The notes under the pieces are model-generated. The model saw only the letters and a program-made list of their open reading frames with translations. It had not been told where the DNA came from and searched no databases. DNA of 64,000 nt from contig NZ_CP048814.1 in NCBI RefSeq assembly GCF_014217785.1, positions 4,706,001 through 4,770,000 on the forward strand, written 5' to 3'. Each line of letters opens with the position of its first letter. Position 1 is the first letter of the stretch. Shown in pieces: positions 35,188 to 44,616 of this stretch. Made by a program: the position numbers and the translations under genes. Source of the stretch: Rhodococcus triatomae. Lineage in GTDB: Bacteria > Actinomycetota > Actinomycetes > Mycobacteriales > Mycobacteriaceae.

Positions 35188-36204
35188 ATGCCCCGCGAGT
35201 ATCAGACGTTCCCCTTGGGCGACTTCGAACTCCAACAGGGAGCCACCCTGCGCGGAGCCGTCCTCGCCTACACGACTTACGGCGCCCTGAACGACGACCG
35301 TTCCAACGCCGTCGTCTATCCCACCTGGTATTCCGGTAGGCACTGGGAGAACGAGTGGCTGATCGGCGAGGGTATGGCGCTCGATCCCGCGCGCTACTTC
35401 GTCATCGTTCCCAACATGCTGGGCAACGGATTGTCTTCGTCACCGTCGAACACCCCACCGCCCTACGACGGTCCGAGCTTTCCCCGCGTCACGTTCTACG
35501 ACCAGGTGCGCGCCCAACACGCCCTGGTCGCCGATCATTTCGGGATCGAGAAGTTGGTGGCGGTCACCGGATGGTCGATGGGTGCCGCGCAGACGTTCCA
35601 ATGGGCGGTGAGCTATCCGGAGATGGTGCCGAAGATCCTGCCGTTCTGCGGTTCTGCACGCACCAGCGAGCACAACATCGTCTTCCTCGAAGCGGTCAAG
35701 GCGGCGATTACCACGGACGCCGCATACTCGGGCGGGCGCTACGAGCGGCAGCCCGATCAGGGCCTCCGGGCAGCCGCCCGGGTGTACGCGGGATGGGGAT
35801 TCAGTCAGGCGTTCTACTGGCAGCAGCTCTATCGCGAGATGGGCTACAGCTCGCTCGAGGACTTCCTCGTCGGATTCTGGGAGGGGTTCTTCCTCGACGG
35901 CCGCGACGCGAACAACCTGCTCGCCATGCTGTGGACGTGGCAGAACGGGAACGTCGGCAACACACCGGGTTTCGGTGGCGACCACGAGGCCGCCCTCGCG
36001 TCGATCACGGCGCAGGCAATCGTCCTGCCTGCCGAGAAGGATCTGTACTTCCCACCCGAGGACGAGGAGTACGAGGTCTCGTTCATGCCGAACGCCGAAC
36101 TCCGGGTGATTCCGGGCGTGTGGGGCCATTTCGCCGGTGGCGGCGAGAACGCCACGGACACCGCGTTCATCGACGCCGCACTGAAGGAGTTGCTGGCGGA
36201 CTGA
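35188..36204 (+). CDS. MetX-like alpha/beta hydrolase
   Basis: A 338-residue protein of the homoserine O-acetyltransferase-like alpha/beta hydrolase family (MetX and its non-acetyltransferase relatives). The nucleophile elbow is GWSMGAAQTFQW (Ser ~132). The early strand VYPTWYSGRHWENEWLIGEG and ALDPARYFVIVPNMLGNGLSSSPSN replace the acetyl-CoA binding segment of true MetX, so hydrolysis is more likely than methionine synthesis. The Asp and His are in PAEKDLYFPPEDEE and VWGHFAGGG. ATG 35188 with GGAG 7 nt upstream. A perfect palindrome lies upstream. Its neighbours share no pathway with it. Confidence 0.84.
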   Translation: MPREYQTFPLGDFELQQGATLRGAVLAYTTYGALNDDRSNAVVYPTWYSGRHWENEWLIGEGMALDPARYFVIVPNMLGNGLSSSPSNTPPPYDGPSFPRVTFYDQVRAQHALVADHFGIEKLVAVTGWSMGAAQTFQWAVSYPEMVPKILPFCGSARTSEHNIVFLEAVKAAITTDAAYSGGRYERQPDQGLRAAARVYAGWGFSQAFYWQQLYREMGYSSLEDFLVGFWEGFFLDGRDANNLLAMLWTWQNGNVGNTPGFGGDHEAALASITAQAIVLPAEKDLYFPPEDEEYEVSFMPNAELRVIPGVWGHFAGGGENATDTAFIDAALKELLAD

Positions 36205-36236
36205 TCGCAACCGGCTCCCGTATCGGAGCGCAGCGG

Positions 36237-36893
36237 TCAGCTCAGGACGATCGCCCCGCCGGTCGGTCCGTTCGCCCGTGCCGACGAGACGCCCCCGATG
36301 TCGCGGCCGATCCACACGTCCGGCGTGAGCTGGCGGTACTCGTGGACGCTGATCGGGATGCCGCCGAAGTCACGCGAGAAGTCCGCCGTCCACGCCGGTT
36401 TGCCGTCGATGCGTGAGGTACCGGGGACGACCGGGCCGCCCGCATCGCGGCCCCACACGTAGTCCTTGTACACCCAGGGCTCCCCACTCGGCCCGGTGGT
36501 GAAGGTGAGCGAGTCACCGAGCCTGTTCTGCGCGGTCGACAGCTTCTGCGCGTTGTCGTAGCCGATGATCCGTCCGTCGAGCTGATAGACGGGCAGGAGC
36601 GTGATGGTCAGGGTGCCTTCGGGGGCGACGCCGACCGGTGCGGCCTCGAACAGGCCGATGATCTCCTCGCTGGTGCAGCGGTGGAGCAGGGTGTCCACCG
36701 TTGCCGCCCGGTCGTTCTCGTCGATGACGCAGCTCTGCGGCGCCGCAGTTTCCGGCACCTCCGCGGCTGCCGTCGCCGAGGCGGCCATGAGGCCCGACAT
36801 CGCGAGGAGTGCTCCGGATACGGCCAACGTCCCGATACGTCTGACAGTCACCGGGGTAGTCAACAAGGTGAAGGCGCGGATCACAAGTCGCAT
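36237..36893 (-). CDS. Secreted protein of unknown function
   Basis: A 218-residue protein with an N-terminal signal peptide (RRIGTLAVSGALLAMSGLMAASATAAAE). The mature part has one disulfide-capable pair (QSC ... HRC). The repeated motif PVYQLDGRIIGYDNAQKLS and GIPISVHEYRQLTPDVWIG is not recognised. The ATG at 36893 has no good SD, and the first 12 bp overlap the end of a LysR remnant, so translation could start later, for example at the GTG at 36884. It is convergent with the hydrolase at 36204. Confidence 0.6.
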   Translation of the reverse strand: MRLVIRAFTLLTTPVTVRRIGTLAVSGALLAMSGLMAASATAAAEVPETAAPQSCVIDENDRAATVDTLLHRCTSEEIIGLFEAAPVGVAPEGTLTITLLPVYQLDGRIIGYDNAQKLSTAQNRLGDSLTFTTGPSGEPWVYKDYVWGRDAGGPVVPGTSRIDGKPAWTADFSRDFGGIPISVHEYRQLTPDVWIGRDIGGVSSARANGPTGGAIVLS

Positions 36894-37126
36894 GATTGGA
36901 GGAAGGCGGCGGGGCTCGGGTTGAAATCGCTCCAGGCGAGGTACTCGATCCGCGTCGGGCCGTCCGACACCGGGATCGACACCAGCGCCGTCCGTGCGGG
37001 AACGAACGCGGACGGCAGCAGCGCGACCGCGAGGTTCTGCTCGACGATGCCGATCAGGTCGGTGGCCATGGACTCGAAGGCCAAGTCGCGGCGGAGTCCG
37101 GCACGCCGTGGGCACCACCACGCTCC
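36881..37126 (-). pseudogene. LysR-family regulator, C-terminal remnant
   Basis: The frame is open from a stop at 37127-37129 and reads LRRDLAFESMATDLIGIVEQNLAVALLPS-type sequence, ending WSDFNPSPAAFLQSCDL. This is the end of the LysR effector-binding domain (the typical FES ... IVxxGLGVALLP motif). The DNA-binding half and most of the effector domain are absent, so it is a decayed gene. Its stop falls inside the start of the neighbouring secreted-protein gene. Confidence 0.7.
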
Positions 37127-37234
37127 TCACCGACGCCGAAGGCGTGTCGCGAATCAACGTGGATGATCTGGCGGTGGATGCGGTGGACGAAGTCGAACGT
37201 CGCAGCGCGGGAAGTCATTTCACCGTCGGTACGG

Positions 37235-37546
37235 TCAAACGACGATGAATGCATCGTTCTCCACGTAGAAGACGAATGCTTCGAGAAGCTCACCTGCAGT
37301 GGGTTCGGGCACCTTGTAGCGCAGGTTGTCGACGATGCTCCGCACGTCCTGCATTCCCAGCACATACTCGCATCCGTGTGCGAGCACGATCTCCGGTAGG
37401 TCCCGCTCGTCGTTCACCACGTCGTCGACGTCGTGCACGATGCACGGTGCGTCCCACCGAAGTGGCTCACCAGGGTGCATGTAGAGCGCATCTCGCCAGT
37501 CGAAATCCAGAGGTCGTTCGAGCACGTCACCCAGTGTCAGGTCCAA
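37235..37546 (-). CDS. DUF7716-like small protein
   Basis: A 103-residue acidic protein starting at TTG 37546 (GGGGAGAGG just upstream). It reads LTLGDVLERPLDFDWRDALYM ... CIVHDVDDVVNDERDLPEIVLAHG ... LLEAFVFYVENDAFIVV. The pattern (W-x-P near the start, C-x-V-x-D-x-DD, and AF-x-YY/FY-x-NDAFI at the end) resembles the DUF7716 domain family; I assign it from memory of the motif, not from a search. The function is unknown. It is the only intact-looking gene in the decayed island and has no recognisable partner. Confidence 0.55.
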   Translation of the reverse strand: MDLTLGDVLERPLDFDWRDALYMHPGEPLRWDAPCIVHDVDDVVNDERDLPEIVLAHGCEYVLGMQDVRSIVDNLRYKVPEPTAGELLEAFVFYVENDAFIVV

Positions 37547-37655
37547 CTGCCTCTCCCCGTTGACATGTCGGCACCTCCGCTCGTGCCGGCTACTCCCGCT
37601 ACCGACAAGGTAGCGGTCCCCACCAGCGCGACAGGCCGTGGCCCGGGTCGTGAGC

Positions 37656-38201
37656 TCACGTGGACCGGGTGAGCGCGACGACCAGGGCGGCGCGGACGGC
37701 TCGCGCGTCGAGTTCGGCGATGCGTCGGATTCCGGTGCCTCCCGGCGCGCAGACCTTGACTCGGAGCGTGGCGGCGTCCTCGTCGCTGTCCTGCAACCAG
37801 GTGGCCGACCCGAGCAGTCAGGCTCGGCATCGCGCGAGCAGCGGCGACTCCGTCGGGCAGATCGCTTTCCAGATCCGCCAGGGAGACACCGTCGGCGAGG
37901 GAGACGACGACGGCGCCCTCATGCAGGTGATCGGCAACCTCGCGCACGAGGCCGGAGATGTGCTCGGGTGTCACGGCGAAAACGACGATCTGTGCGCCGG
38001 CGGCCGCTTCGATGTTGTCTGTCGTGGTTGTCTGTCGTGCTGCGCACTCCGTAGGTGACGACGAGCTCGTCGACACGACTCTGTTTGCGTGCGGTGACCC
38101 AAACGTCGCGCGCCTTCAGACCACCGTCCAACCACCCCGCGAGCAGGACCTCACCCATGATGCCCCGTACCCAGAAATGCTGCCGTCCCAGTAGCGCCCA
38201 T
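37656..38201 (-). pseudogene. proC: Pyrroline-5-carboxylate reductase remnant
   Basis: Reading from ATG 38201 (AAGGAG SD intact) gives MGATGTAAFLGTG, then GIMGEVLLAGWLDGGL after a one-base shift near 38160. Then come ARKQSRVDELVVTYGV, NIEAAAGAQIVVFAVTPEHI, VVVSLADGVSLADLESDLP and RAMPSLTARVGHLV, and finally, in another frame, LRVKVCAPGGTGIRRIAELD. This is the order of ProC motifs, but about 90 residues between RAMP and PGGT are missing and at least three frame changes occur. It would have reduced pyrroline-5-carboxylate to proline. One lesion is a 13-bp tandem duplication at 38014-38039. Confidence 0.85.
38014..38039. repeat. 13-bp tandem duplication inside the proC remnant
   Basis: GTTGTCTGTCGTG occurs at 38014-38026 and again at 38027-38039. 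Thirteen bases shift the frame by one, and this is exactly where the ProC reading frame changes. Confidence 0.85.
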
Positions 38202-38650
38202 GTGCCGCTCCTTACTCGCCTGAGGCGATCGATGCCCGGCGCGCCAGGCCACACCTCAGTGTGGACGAGCAGCCGACATGGACGAACAAGTTCGCAGCCA
38301 TCCGGATGCGCGGATCGACGAGGGTGGGGCCCGACCGCGCACACCTGCCCAACCGAGATGAACGGACCTACCACTTCGGGAGTGTGGACCCCGACGACAC
38401 CAGCGCGGGCCGGACGAAAGTTTGAGGCTAGGTCGAACAAACCCGATATGTCACCTCGAACAACTATTCCGAGGCGCTCACCGGAACCTGCCCAATCGAC
38501 GTGGAACCTACCCTGCCCTGCAGACCCGCGAATGGATCTCGTCGACGAGGTGCCACAGTTCACTCAGCGTCACTTCCCTCGGTCGATAGTGGATCGCGAT
38601 ACGCACGGCGTCTGCCGTAAGTGCCCATTAGTCGAGATCATCCGTTATCG
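38202..38650. other. Gene remnants of unknown origin in the decayed island
   Basis: No intact gene. On the plus strand 38209-38424 is open in one frame without a start codon and reads PYSPEAIDARRARPHLSVDE ... DRAHLPNRDERTYHFGSVDP, ending at TGA 38422. The composition looks coding, but I do not recognise it. On the minus strand, near 38610-38510, another short open stretch reads YRPREVTLSELWHLVDEIH. Both look like truncated genes broken by rearrangement. Confidence 0.45.
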
Positions 38651-39082
38651 TCATGGTCGACTGGCAGGTCCCCGATAGTCGACCATCGACGCGATCTTCA
38701 CCGCCTTGCCGTCGACGGTCGAATCGAACTGGAAGTCCAATGCCCACACAACATTCGGAGCATCCGCGTCGACGACCGGAACGGAGGACCGGCCGGCACG
38801 CTTGCGGCGTGGAGCACGCCGCACCTGTAGTCCCTCCACCTTCCACAGGCGGTGCACCTTCTTCTTGTTCACCGCGACGCCCTGGTCGTAGCGCAGCCAC
38901 GCCCACGCCCGACGGAACCCGTGCCGTGGATGCTTGCAGGAATACCTGCGCAACTCTGCGCGCAGATCGGCATCCGGGTCGTCCGGTGTCTGCGCCAACG
39001 GCAGCCGTCGGTGAACCGATCGGGAGAGCCCAACAACCTTGCACGCGAACCGCTCCGACATCTGCAGGGTGCCGGTGAGCAT
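38651..39082 (-). pseudogene. IS3-family transposase OrfB, truncated
   Basis: The N-terminal HTH_21 region (MSERFACKVVGLSRSVHRR), the block HPRHGFRRAWAWLRYDQGV and the start of the DDE integrase core (VVWALDFQFDSTVDGKAVKIASMVD, with the first catalytic Asp) are present. After about 135 residues the match ends and the frame stops at 38651, so the second Asp and the Glu are missing. The -1 frame reads back continuously to the slip site in orfA. Confidence 0.87.
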
Positions 39083-39111
39083 GGTGATCGCGGCGCGTTT
39101 GGCGGTCGGGC

Positions 39112-39393
39112 TCAGAATTTTCCCTTGGCGATCTCCCGCAGCGCGTCCTTCTCCAACTCGGCATCGGCGAGCAACCGCTTGAGCCGGCTGTTCTGCTCCC
39201 GCAGTTCCTTGAGTTCTTTCGCGGCATCGGCGTCACTACCGGAGTACTGGCGACGCCAGTTGTACAGCGTTGCCGCCGACACCTCGAGCGCGGCGGCGAT
39301 CTCCTCGCCGTTCTTGCCTTCCGCTGCCAACTCGTCGGCTCGGCGCAGCTTGCGCACGATGTCCTCTGCCGAGTGACGTTTGCGTCCCGCCAT
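39112..39393 (-). CDS. IS3-family transposase OrfA
   Basis: A 93-residue helix-turn-helix protein (KRHSAEDIVRKLRRADELAAEGKNGEEIAAALEVSAATLYNW) followed by a leucine-zipper-like region (LKELREQNSRLKRLLADAELEKDAL). This is the classic OrfA plan: DNA-end binding plus dimerisation. It appears intact. Near its 3' end is the heptamer G-GGA-AAA (39124-39118) in phase for -1 slippage into orfB. Since orfB is truncated the element cannot move on its own. Confidence 0.9.
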   Translation of the reverse strand: MAGRKRHSAEDIVRKLRRADELAAEGKNGEEIAAALEVSAATLYNWRRQYSGSDADAAKELKELREQNSRLKRLLADAELEKDALREIAKGKF

Positions 39394-39631
39394 GATCTCT
39401 ATCGTCCCTTCTTCGCCCTCACCAGGGCAATTAGGACTCTAGAACAACCCGGACCTACTCACAGGGGACACGCCAGTATCCACCAAGACACTAGCGCCCA
39501 CCGACGACGTTGCTGGGATTTGACCGGCTCTGGCAACACGGCCTTGGAGGTCACATACCCGGATCCCCGTTTATCCACGAAGACATCGCTTCTCCCTGCA
39601 CCTAATTCGTCGCACCCTGAAGCGTTGAGGC

Positions 39632-41170
39632 ATGACTGTCAGAACCTTAGAGAGTCCGTTGTGCCCGCTTCGGGCGGTGTCCTATGTCCGCGTCTCCACC
39701 GACGACCAAGCTCGGCGGGGGTCGGAGTCGGAGGGGTTGTCGATCCCGGCGCAGCGGGAGGCGAACCGGTGACGAGCATTGGAGATGGGCGCCCTCATCG
39801 TGACGGAGTTCGTCGAGCGCGGCCGCTCCGGCATATCGCTGGAACGACCCGAGTCGCCGCGGATGCTGGAGTACATCAAGGGCCGCCCGGTGGACTTCGT
39901 GATCGTGCATGGATCGACCGTCTCGCCCGCAGTCGGACCGATGATTCCGCGATCATGAAGTCGCTCCAGGGAGTGGGTGCGTACCTGGTCTCCACGACCG
40001 GGGCATCACCACGACACCGAGTGGGAGGCTGCTGCATGGGATCATGGCCTCCATCGCGGAGTTCTACTCACAGAACTCCGCCACCGAGGTGATGAAGGGG
40101 ATACTGCAAAAGGCCATCCAGGGAGGCACATTGGGCCGGGCACCGCTCAGATACCTCAACGAGCGTGCCTTCGACGACAGGCGCGAGACCGCACCATTAC
40201 GATCGGCCCCAAGCGGGCCCAGCAGATCATCTGGGCATTCGAGGCCTACGCCACCGGCGAGTCGAGCGTCACCCGACTCACCGCAGAGTTGGAAGCCCGT
40301 GGGTTGACGACCAGGCCTGGGCCGAACACCCCATCGGGGCCGTTGACCATGAACGGGCTGCGCCGTCTGCTCCGCAACCCTTACTACAAAGGCATGGCGA
40401 CCCTCAACGACATCGAACATGCAGGACGGCACAAGCCACTCATCGACCCGACCACCTGGGCGACCGTGCAGAACATCCTCACCAGTCGGCGCAATGAAGA
40501 ACGCTCCCGCGCCCACGACCACTAATTTCACGCTACCTCAAAGGAAGGGTGTCTTGCGGCGAGTGTGTGTGGGCGTCGGCTGATCGTGCGGCACACCCGC
40601 ACCAAGACCGGTCGCATCTACGAGTACTACGTCTGCCATCGACGGCGCGACACTACTTGCCCGCAAGGCAGAGCCCTGCCCATCGCCCAGGTCGAACAAC
40701 GCATCGAGGACCTCTACCGCTCGATCGAGCTGAACCCGGGCCAGCGCGACCGCATCGAATTGGCCACCCTCCACCGACAGCAGGCAGTCAATGACGGCGA
40801 CTCGGAGAGATCACCGAGGCGACCCAAAGATCGGGGCAAACCAGACCAAGCTCCTCGACGGCTGCTACGCCGACGCCATCCCCGCGATCTGTTCCTCACC
40901 CACCAACGACGCCTCAACACTGAACTGGCGAACCTCGGCCGCGAGAAGGCGAAGCCAGAGACCGGCAGCGCCGACATCCAGCAAAGCCTCCGCGACGCCC
41001 TCGTCTACTGCAAGAAGCCAACGCAACCTCCACTGACGCACCCGCAACGGTGCGAAAGCAGCTCAACCGGGTGATCTTTGCCGGGGTTTTCGTCGGCCCC
41101 GAACCCACCCAGATCCGCGCCGAACTCAACGACCCTTCGCCAGCATCACTAAGTCCGGCAACGAATCAGG
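39632..41170 (+). pseudogene. Large serine recombinase, multiply frameshifted
   Basis: From ATG 39632 the frame reads VSYVRVSTDDQARRG (catalytic Ser), then stops at 39770. In shifted frames follow EMGALIVTEFVERGRSGISLERP, DRLARSRTDDSAIMKSLQ, IMASIAEFYSQNSATEVMKG, RAQQIIWAFEAYATGESSVTRL ... LRRLLRNPYYKGMATLND, a zinc ribbon broken by another shift (SCGEC ... CGRRLIVRHTRTKTGRIYEYYVCHRRRDTTCPQG) and C-terminal coiled-coil pieces to about 41170. At least five frame changes are needed, so it is inactive. It was a site-specific integrase for a mobile element. It ends about 110 bp from tRNA-Pro. Confidence 0.88.
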
Positions 41171-41241
41171 CCGCCCCTCGGGCGGTCTCACAAGCGTCGG
41201 TTGCACTTTTGATTTCAAATCTTCAAATTCACCTACAGAAA

Positions 41242-41273
41242 AAGTCCCGGAAACCCTTGAGTTTCCGGGACTT
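41242..41273 (-). terminator. Rho-independent terminator of tRNA-Pro
   Basis: AAGTCCCGGAAAC (41242-41254) pairs with GTTTCCGGGACTT (41261-41273). On the minus strand it is followed by TTTCTG, and it starts 6 nt after the tRNA 3' end. Confidence 0.88.
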
Positions 41274-41278
41274 CTCGG

Positions 41279-41352
<74 letters not shown>

Positions 41353-41458
41353 TCCACGCCCGCGTTCGGGCGCTCGATGAGATTACATCAGGGGCACCAT
41401 CTTGCGCTAATCGCCTGGTCAGCGCAGTGCCGATACATCCCACCGAGCACCCTGCACG

Positions 41459-42889
41459 CTAGCGCTTGCGGCGGTCCCGCTTCTCCCGCACACGCACCGA
41501 GATGCGGACCGGGCTGCCGTCGAAGTTGAACTCCTCACGCAACCGGCGTTCGAGGAAGCGGCGGTAGCCGGCCTCGAGGAATCCGGTGGTGAACAGCACG
41601 AACGTCGGCGGCCTGGTGCCCGCCTGGGTGGCGAACATGATCCGTGGAAGCCGACCACCACGCATTGGCGGCGGGGTCGCCGCGACGACCTCCTTGAGCC
41701 ACGTGTTGAGTCGGCCCGTCGGGATCCGCTTGTCCCAACTCTCGAGCGCCGTGTCCAGCGCAGGTACCAGCTTCTGCACGGCCCGGCCGGTCTGCGCGGA
41801 GATGTTCACCCGCTGCGCCCACGGCACCCGCACCAGATCGCGATCGATCTCACGGTCGAGCTGCAACCTGCGGTCCTCATCCACCAGATCCCACTTGTTG
41901 AACGCGATCACCAGCGCGCGGCCCGAATCCGCGACCATGCCGAGCACGCGCAGATCCTGCTCCGTGATCGGCTCCGACGCGTCGATCAGCAGGATGGCGA
42001 CCTCGGCCGCCTCGATGGCGCCCTTGGTCCGCAGCGACGCATAGAACTCCGCACCGCTGGCATGGCTCACCTTGCGGCGCAGGCCTGCGGTGTCGACGAA
42101 ACGCCAAGGGCGGCCGCCCAGTTCGATGACCGAGTCCACCGGGTCGACGGTGGTACCCGCCACATTGTGGACGACGGATCGCTCGTCGCCGGCCAGCTTG
42201 TTGAGCAGGCTCGACTTACCCACGTTCGGCTTGCCGACCAGCGCCACCCGCCGCGGCCCGCCCGTGCGGGTCCCCTCGCGGGGAGTCTCGGGCAGCACCG
42301 CGAGCACCTGGTCCAGCAGATCGCCCGTGCCGCGGCCGTGCACGGCGGACACCGCATACGGCTCGCCGAGGCCGAGCGACCACAGCGCGGCGGCCTCGGC
42401 CTCGGTGCGCTCGTCGTCGACCTTGTTGGCCACCAACAGCACCGGAGTCTTCGAGCGGCGCAGCACCTTGGCCACCGCCTCGTCGGTCGCGGTCGCACCG
42501 ACGACGGCGTCGACCACCACGAGGATCGCGTCGGCGGTCTGCATGGCGTGCTCCGCCTGCCGGGCGACCGACTGCTGCAGGCCCTTGGCGTCGGGCTCCC
42601 ACCCGCCGGTGTCCTGCACCATGAAGCGCCGCCCGTTCCAGGTGCCCTCGTAGGACACCCGGTCCCGAGTCACACCGGGAACGTCCTGCACCACGGCCTC
42701 ACGACGGCCGATGATCCGGTTCACCAGGGTGGACTTGCCGACGTTGGGACGGCCCACCACGGCGAGCGTGGGTGCCGGGACGTGCGATTCCTCGTCGCCT
42801 TCGACGTCGAAATCGAGCCCTTCCCAGTCGGATTCCTCACTCCAGATGCCGTCACCGGCGAAGTTGTCGGATACGAATTCGTCGGTCAC
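41459..42889 (-). CDS. der: Ribosome-associated GTPase Der (EngA)
   Basis: A 476-residue double GTPase. G domain 1 has [20 protein letters not shown] and NKVD; G domain 2 has [18 protein letters not shown] and NKWD; a C-terminal KH-like domain follows ([22 protein letters not shown]). Der is needed for 50S subunit maturation. The first ~35 residues are an acidic extension ([19 protein letters not shown]) typical of actinobacterial Der. The GTG start overlaps the cmk stop (GTGA), so the pair is coupled. Last gene of the long cluster, followed by tRNA-Pro after about 100 bp. Confidence 0.97.
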   Translation of the reverse strand: MTDEFVSDNFAGDGIWSEESDWEGLDFDVEGDEESHVPAPTLAVVGRPNVGKSTLVNRIIGRREAVVQDVPGVTRDRVSYEGTWNGRRFMVQDTGGWEPDAKGLQQSVARQAEHAMQTADAILVVVDAVVGATATDEAVAKVLRRSKTPVLLVANKVDDERTEAEAAALWSLGLGEPYAVSAVHGRGTGDLLDQVLAVLPETPREGTRTGGPRRVALVGKPNVGKSSLLNKLAGDERSVVHNVAGTTVDPVDSVIELGGRPWRFVDTAGLRRKVSHASGAEFYASLRTKGAIEAAEVAILLIDASEPITEQDLRVLGMVADSGRALVIAFNKWDLVDEDRRLQLDREIDRDLVRVPWAQRVNISAQTGRAVQKLVPALDTALESWDKRIPTGRLNTWLKEVVAATPPPMRGGRLPRIMFATQAGTRPPTFVLFTTGFLEAGYRRFLERRLREEFNFDGSPVRISVRVREKRDRRKR

Positions 42890-43587
42890 TGCTGTACTCC
42901 AGTTCTTTCGGTCACCAGGTCCAGCAACCGTGCGATGACCGCGTCGATTCCCAGTTCACTGGTGTCGACCAGGACGGAATCGTCGGCGGGCCGCAGCGGC
43001 GACACGGTGCGCGTGGAATCGAGGTGGTCGCGACGCTGCACGTCGGCGAGCACCGCCGCGTAGTCGTCGCCGCGTCCCTCGGCGATGTTCTGCTCGTTGC
43101 GGCGCCGGGCCCTGGCCTCGGCGGACGCGGTGAGGTAGATCTTCACGTCGGCGTCGGGCAGCACGACGGTGCCGATGTCCCGGCCCTCGACGACGATGCG
43201 CGCCGCCTCGCGAGCCAGGCGGCGCTGGGCATCGACCAGGAGCTCCCGCACCGACGGCACGGCGGAGACCGCGGACACCGCGGAAGTCACTGCGCCACCC
43301 CGGATCTCGATGCCGACGTCCTCGCCGTCGAGGAGCACCTGCTCCCCTGCCGGGTCGGTGCCGATGGACCACGGCAGCCCCGCGGTCACGTCGGCGATCG
43401 CTCCCGCATCGTCCAGATCCACGCCTTTACGCAGCGCGTGCAGGGTGGCGATCCGGTACATCGCGCCGGTGTCGAGATAGCGGGCACCGAGCGCGCCGGC
43501 GAGCCGCCGCGACACCGACGACTTACCGGTACCGGACGGGCCGTCCATGGCGACGATCAAGGGGCCTCCCGCGGATACCGAGCTCAC
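42886..43587 (-). CDS. cmk: Cytidylate kinase
   Basis: A 233-residue kinase that phosphorylates CMP and dCMP with ATP. P-loop GPSGTGKSS at residues ~16-24, the CMP-binding block [21 protein letters not shown], and [29 protein letters not shown]. Length typical. The GTG start at 43587 overlaps the rluB stop, and its own stop overlaps der, so rluB-cmk-der form a translation-coupled chain. Confidence 0.96.
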   Translation of the reverse strand: MSSVSAGGPLIVAMDGPSGTGKSSVSRRLAGALGARYLDTGAMYRIATLHALRKGVDLDDAGAIADVTAGLPWSIGTDPAGEQVLLDGEDVGIEIRGGAVTSAVSAVSAVPSVRELLVDAQRRLAREAARIVVEGRDIGTVVLPDADVKIYLTASAEARARRRNEQNIAEGRGDDYAAVLADVQRRDHLDSTRTVSPLRPADDSVLVDTSELGIDAVIARLLDLVTERTGVQQ

Positions 43588-44585
43588 AGTCCCACCGCCT
43601 TGTAGAGACCGCCGACCTCGCCGCGGCCGAGCACCCGCAGCGTCCCCGGACGCTGATCGCCGAGCGCGACGGCACCGATGTCGGTGCGCACCAGTCGCAC
43701 GACGGGATGTCCGACAGCATCGAACAGCCGGCGCACGATGTGCTTGCGCCCCTCGTGCAGGCTCAGCCGCACCAGCGACTTGCCCTCGTTGACGTCGAGC
43801 AGAGTGAACGCATCGACCTTCGCGGGGCCGTCCTCGAGTTCCACCCCGTCGCGCAGCTTCTTCGACACCCCCTTCGCGAGATGGCCGGAGACCGTCGCCA
43901 GGTACGTCTTGGACACCTCGAACGACGGGTGCATCAGCCGGTGTGCGAGATCGCCGTCGTTGGTGAGCAGCAGCAGTCCCTCGGTGTCCGCATCGAGACG
44001 GCCCACGTGGAACAGCCGCTGCCCGGCCGACACCCGCTCGGAGACGATGTCACCGACGCACGGCCTGCCGAGATCGTCGGACATGGTCGACTGCCAGCCG
44101 CGCGGCTTGTTCAGCGCGAGGTGCACCAGATCCTTCTGGATGACGACGCGGACACCGTCCACGCGGACTACCGCGTTCTCCGGGTCCACCCGCAGCCCCT
44201 GTTCGACGACGATGCGGCCGTCCACCTCGACGCGCCCCTGCGCGATCAGGTCCTCGGCCGCCCGGCGTGACGCGACACCGGCCTGGGCCAGCACCTTCTG
44301 CAGCCGGACGCCGTCGCCCTGGGGATGGCCGCCCACGCGGTCACCCTCGACGTACTGGTGACGGGCGGGTTTGGCATTGCTGACACGAGGGACAGGATTC
44401 TCGGTACGCCGCGGCTTCGCAGCCTTCGGCTTGCCCTTCTTGTTCGTCTTGCTGCCACCGGGCGCCGGGGCTCCGCCCCGGCCGCGAGCCGGTTGGGACT
44501 TGCCGAACTGGGGTTTCTTCCCCTTGTCGGTGCTGTTCTTCTTGTTGCGATCCGGTGTGCCATCTCGGCGAGCGGGTGTCTTCAC
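43584..44585 (-). CDS. rluB: 23S rRNA pseudouridine synthase RluB
   Basis: A 333-residue enzyme. The first ~85 residues are a Lys/Arg-rich disordered extension ([18 protein letters not shown]). Then comes an S4 RNA-binding domain ([21 protein letters not shown]) and the RsuA/RluB catalytic domain with the active-site aspartate in [17 protein letters not shown]. It isomerises a uridine in helix 89 of 23S rRNA (as known for RluB), next to the ribosome factor Der in the same operon. GTG start at 44585 with a weak GAAAGA upstream; scpB lies 31 bp upstream. Confidence 0.95.
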   Translation of the reverse strand: MKTPARRDGTPDRNKKNSTDKGKKPQFGKSQPARGRGGAPAPGGSKTNKKGKPKAAKPRRTENPVPRVSNAKPARHQYVEGDRVGGHPQGDGVRLQKVLAQAGVASRRAAEDLIAQGRVEVDGRIVVEQGLRVDPENAVVRVDGVRVVIQKDLVHLALNKPRGWQSTMSDDLGRPCVGDIVSERVSAGQRLFHVGRLDADTEGLLLLTNDGDLAHRLMHPSFEVSKTYLATVSGHLAKGVSKKLRDGVELEDGPAKVDAFTLLDVNEGKSLVRLSLHEGRKHIVRRLFDAVGHPVVRLVRTDIGAVALGDQRPGTLRVLGRGEVGGLYKAVGL

Positions 44586-44616
44586 TTTTTCTTTCGATCC
44601 CTGTCGGTGTTCGTGT

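Larger units (their letters stand above)
38651..39470 (-). mobile_element. IS3-family insertion sequence, truncated
   Basis: It contains orfA, a truncated orfB and one terminal inverted repeat. Read on the minus strand, the end at 39470-39451 begins TGTCCCCTGTGAGTAGGTCC, the TG... start typical of IS3-family termini. The other end is missing: similarity stops within orfB near 38686, so about half of orfB and the right terminal repeat are lost. Confidence 0.85.

Noticed and set aside
35188..36204. Homoserine O-acetyltransferase (metX)
   Set aside because: The fold matches, but the segment before the nucleophile elbow differs from true MetX and no methionine genes are near; kept as MetX-like hydrolase.
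38014..38039. Possible CRISPR-like repeat pair
   Set aside because: Two directly abutting 13-bp copies without spacer; a tandem duplication inside the proC remnant.
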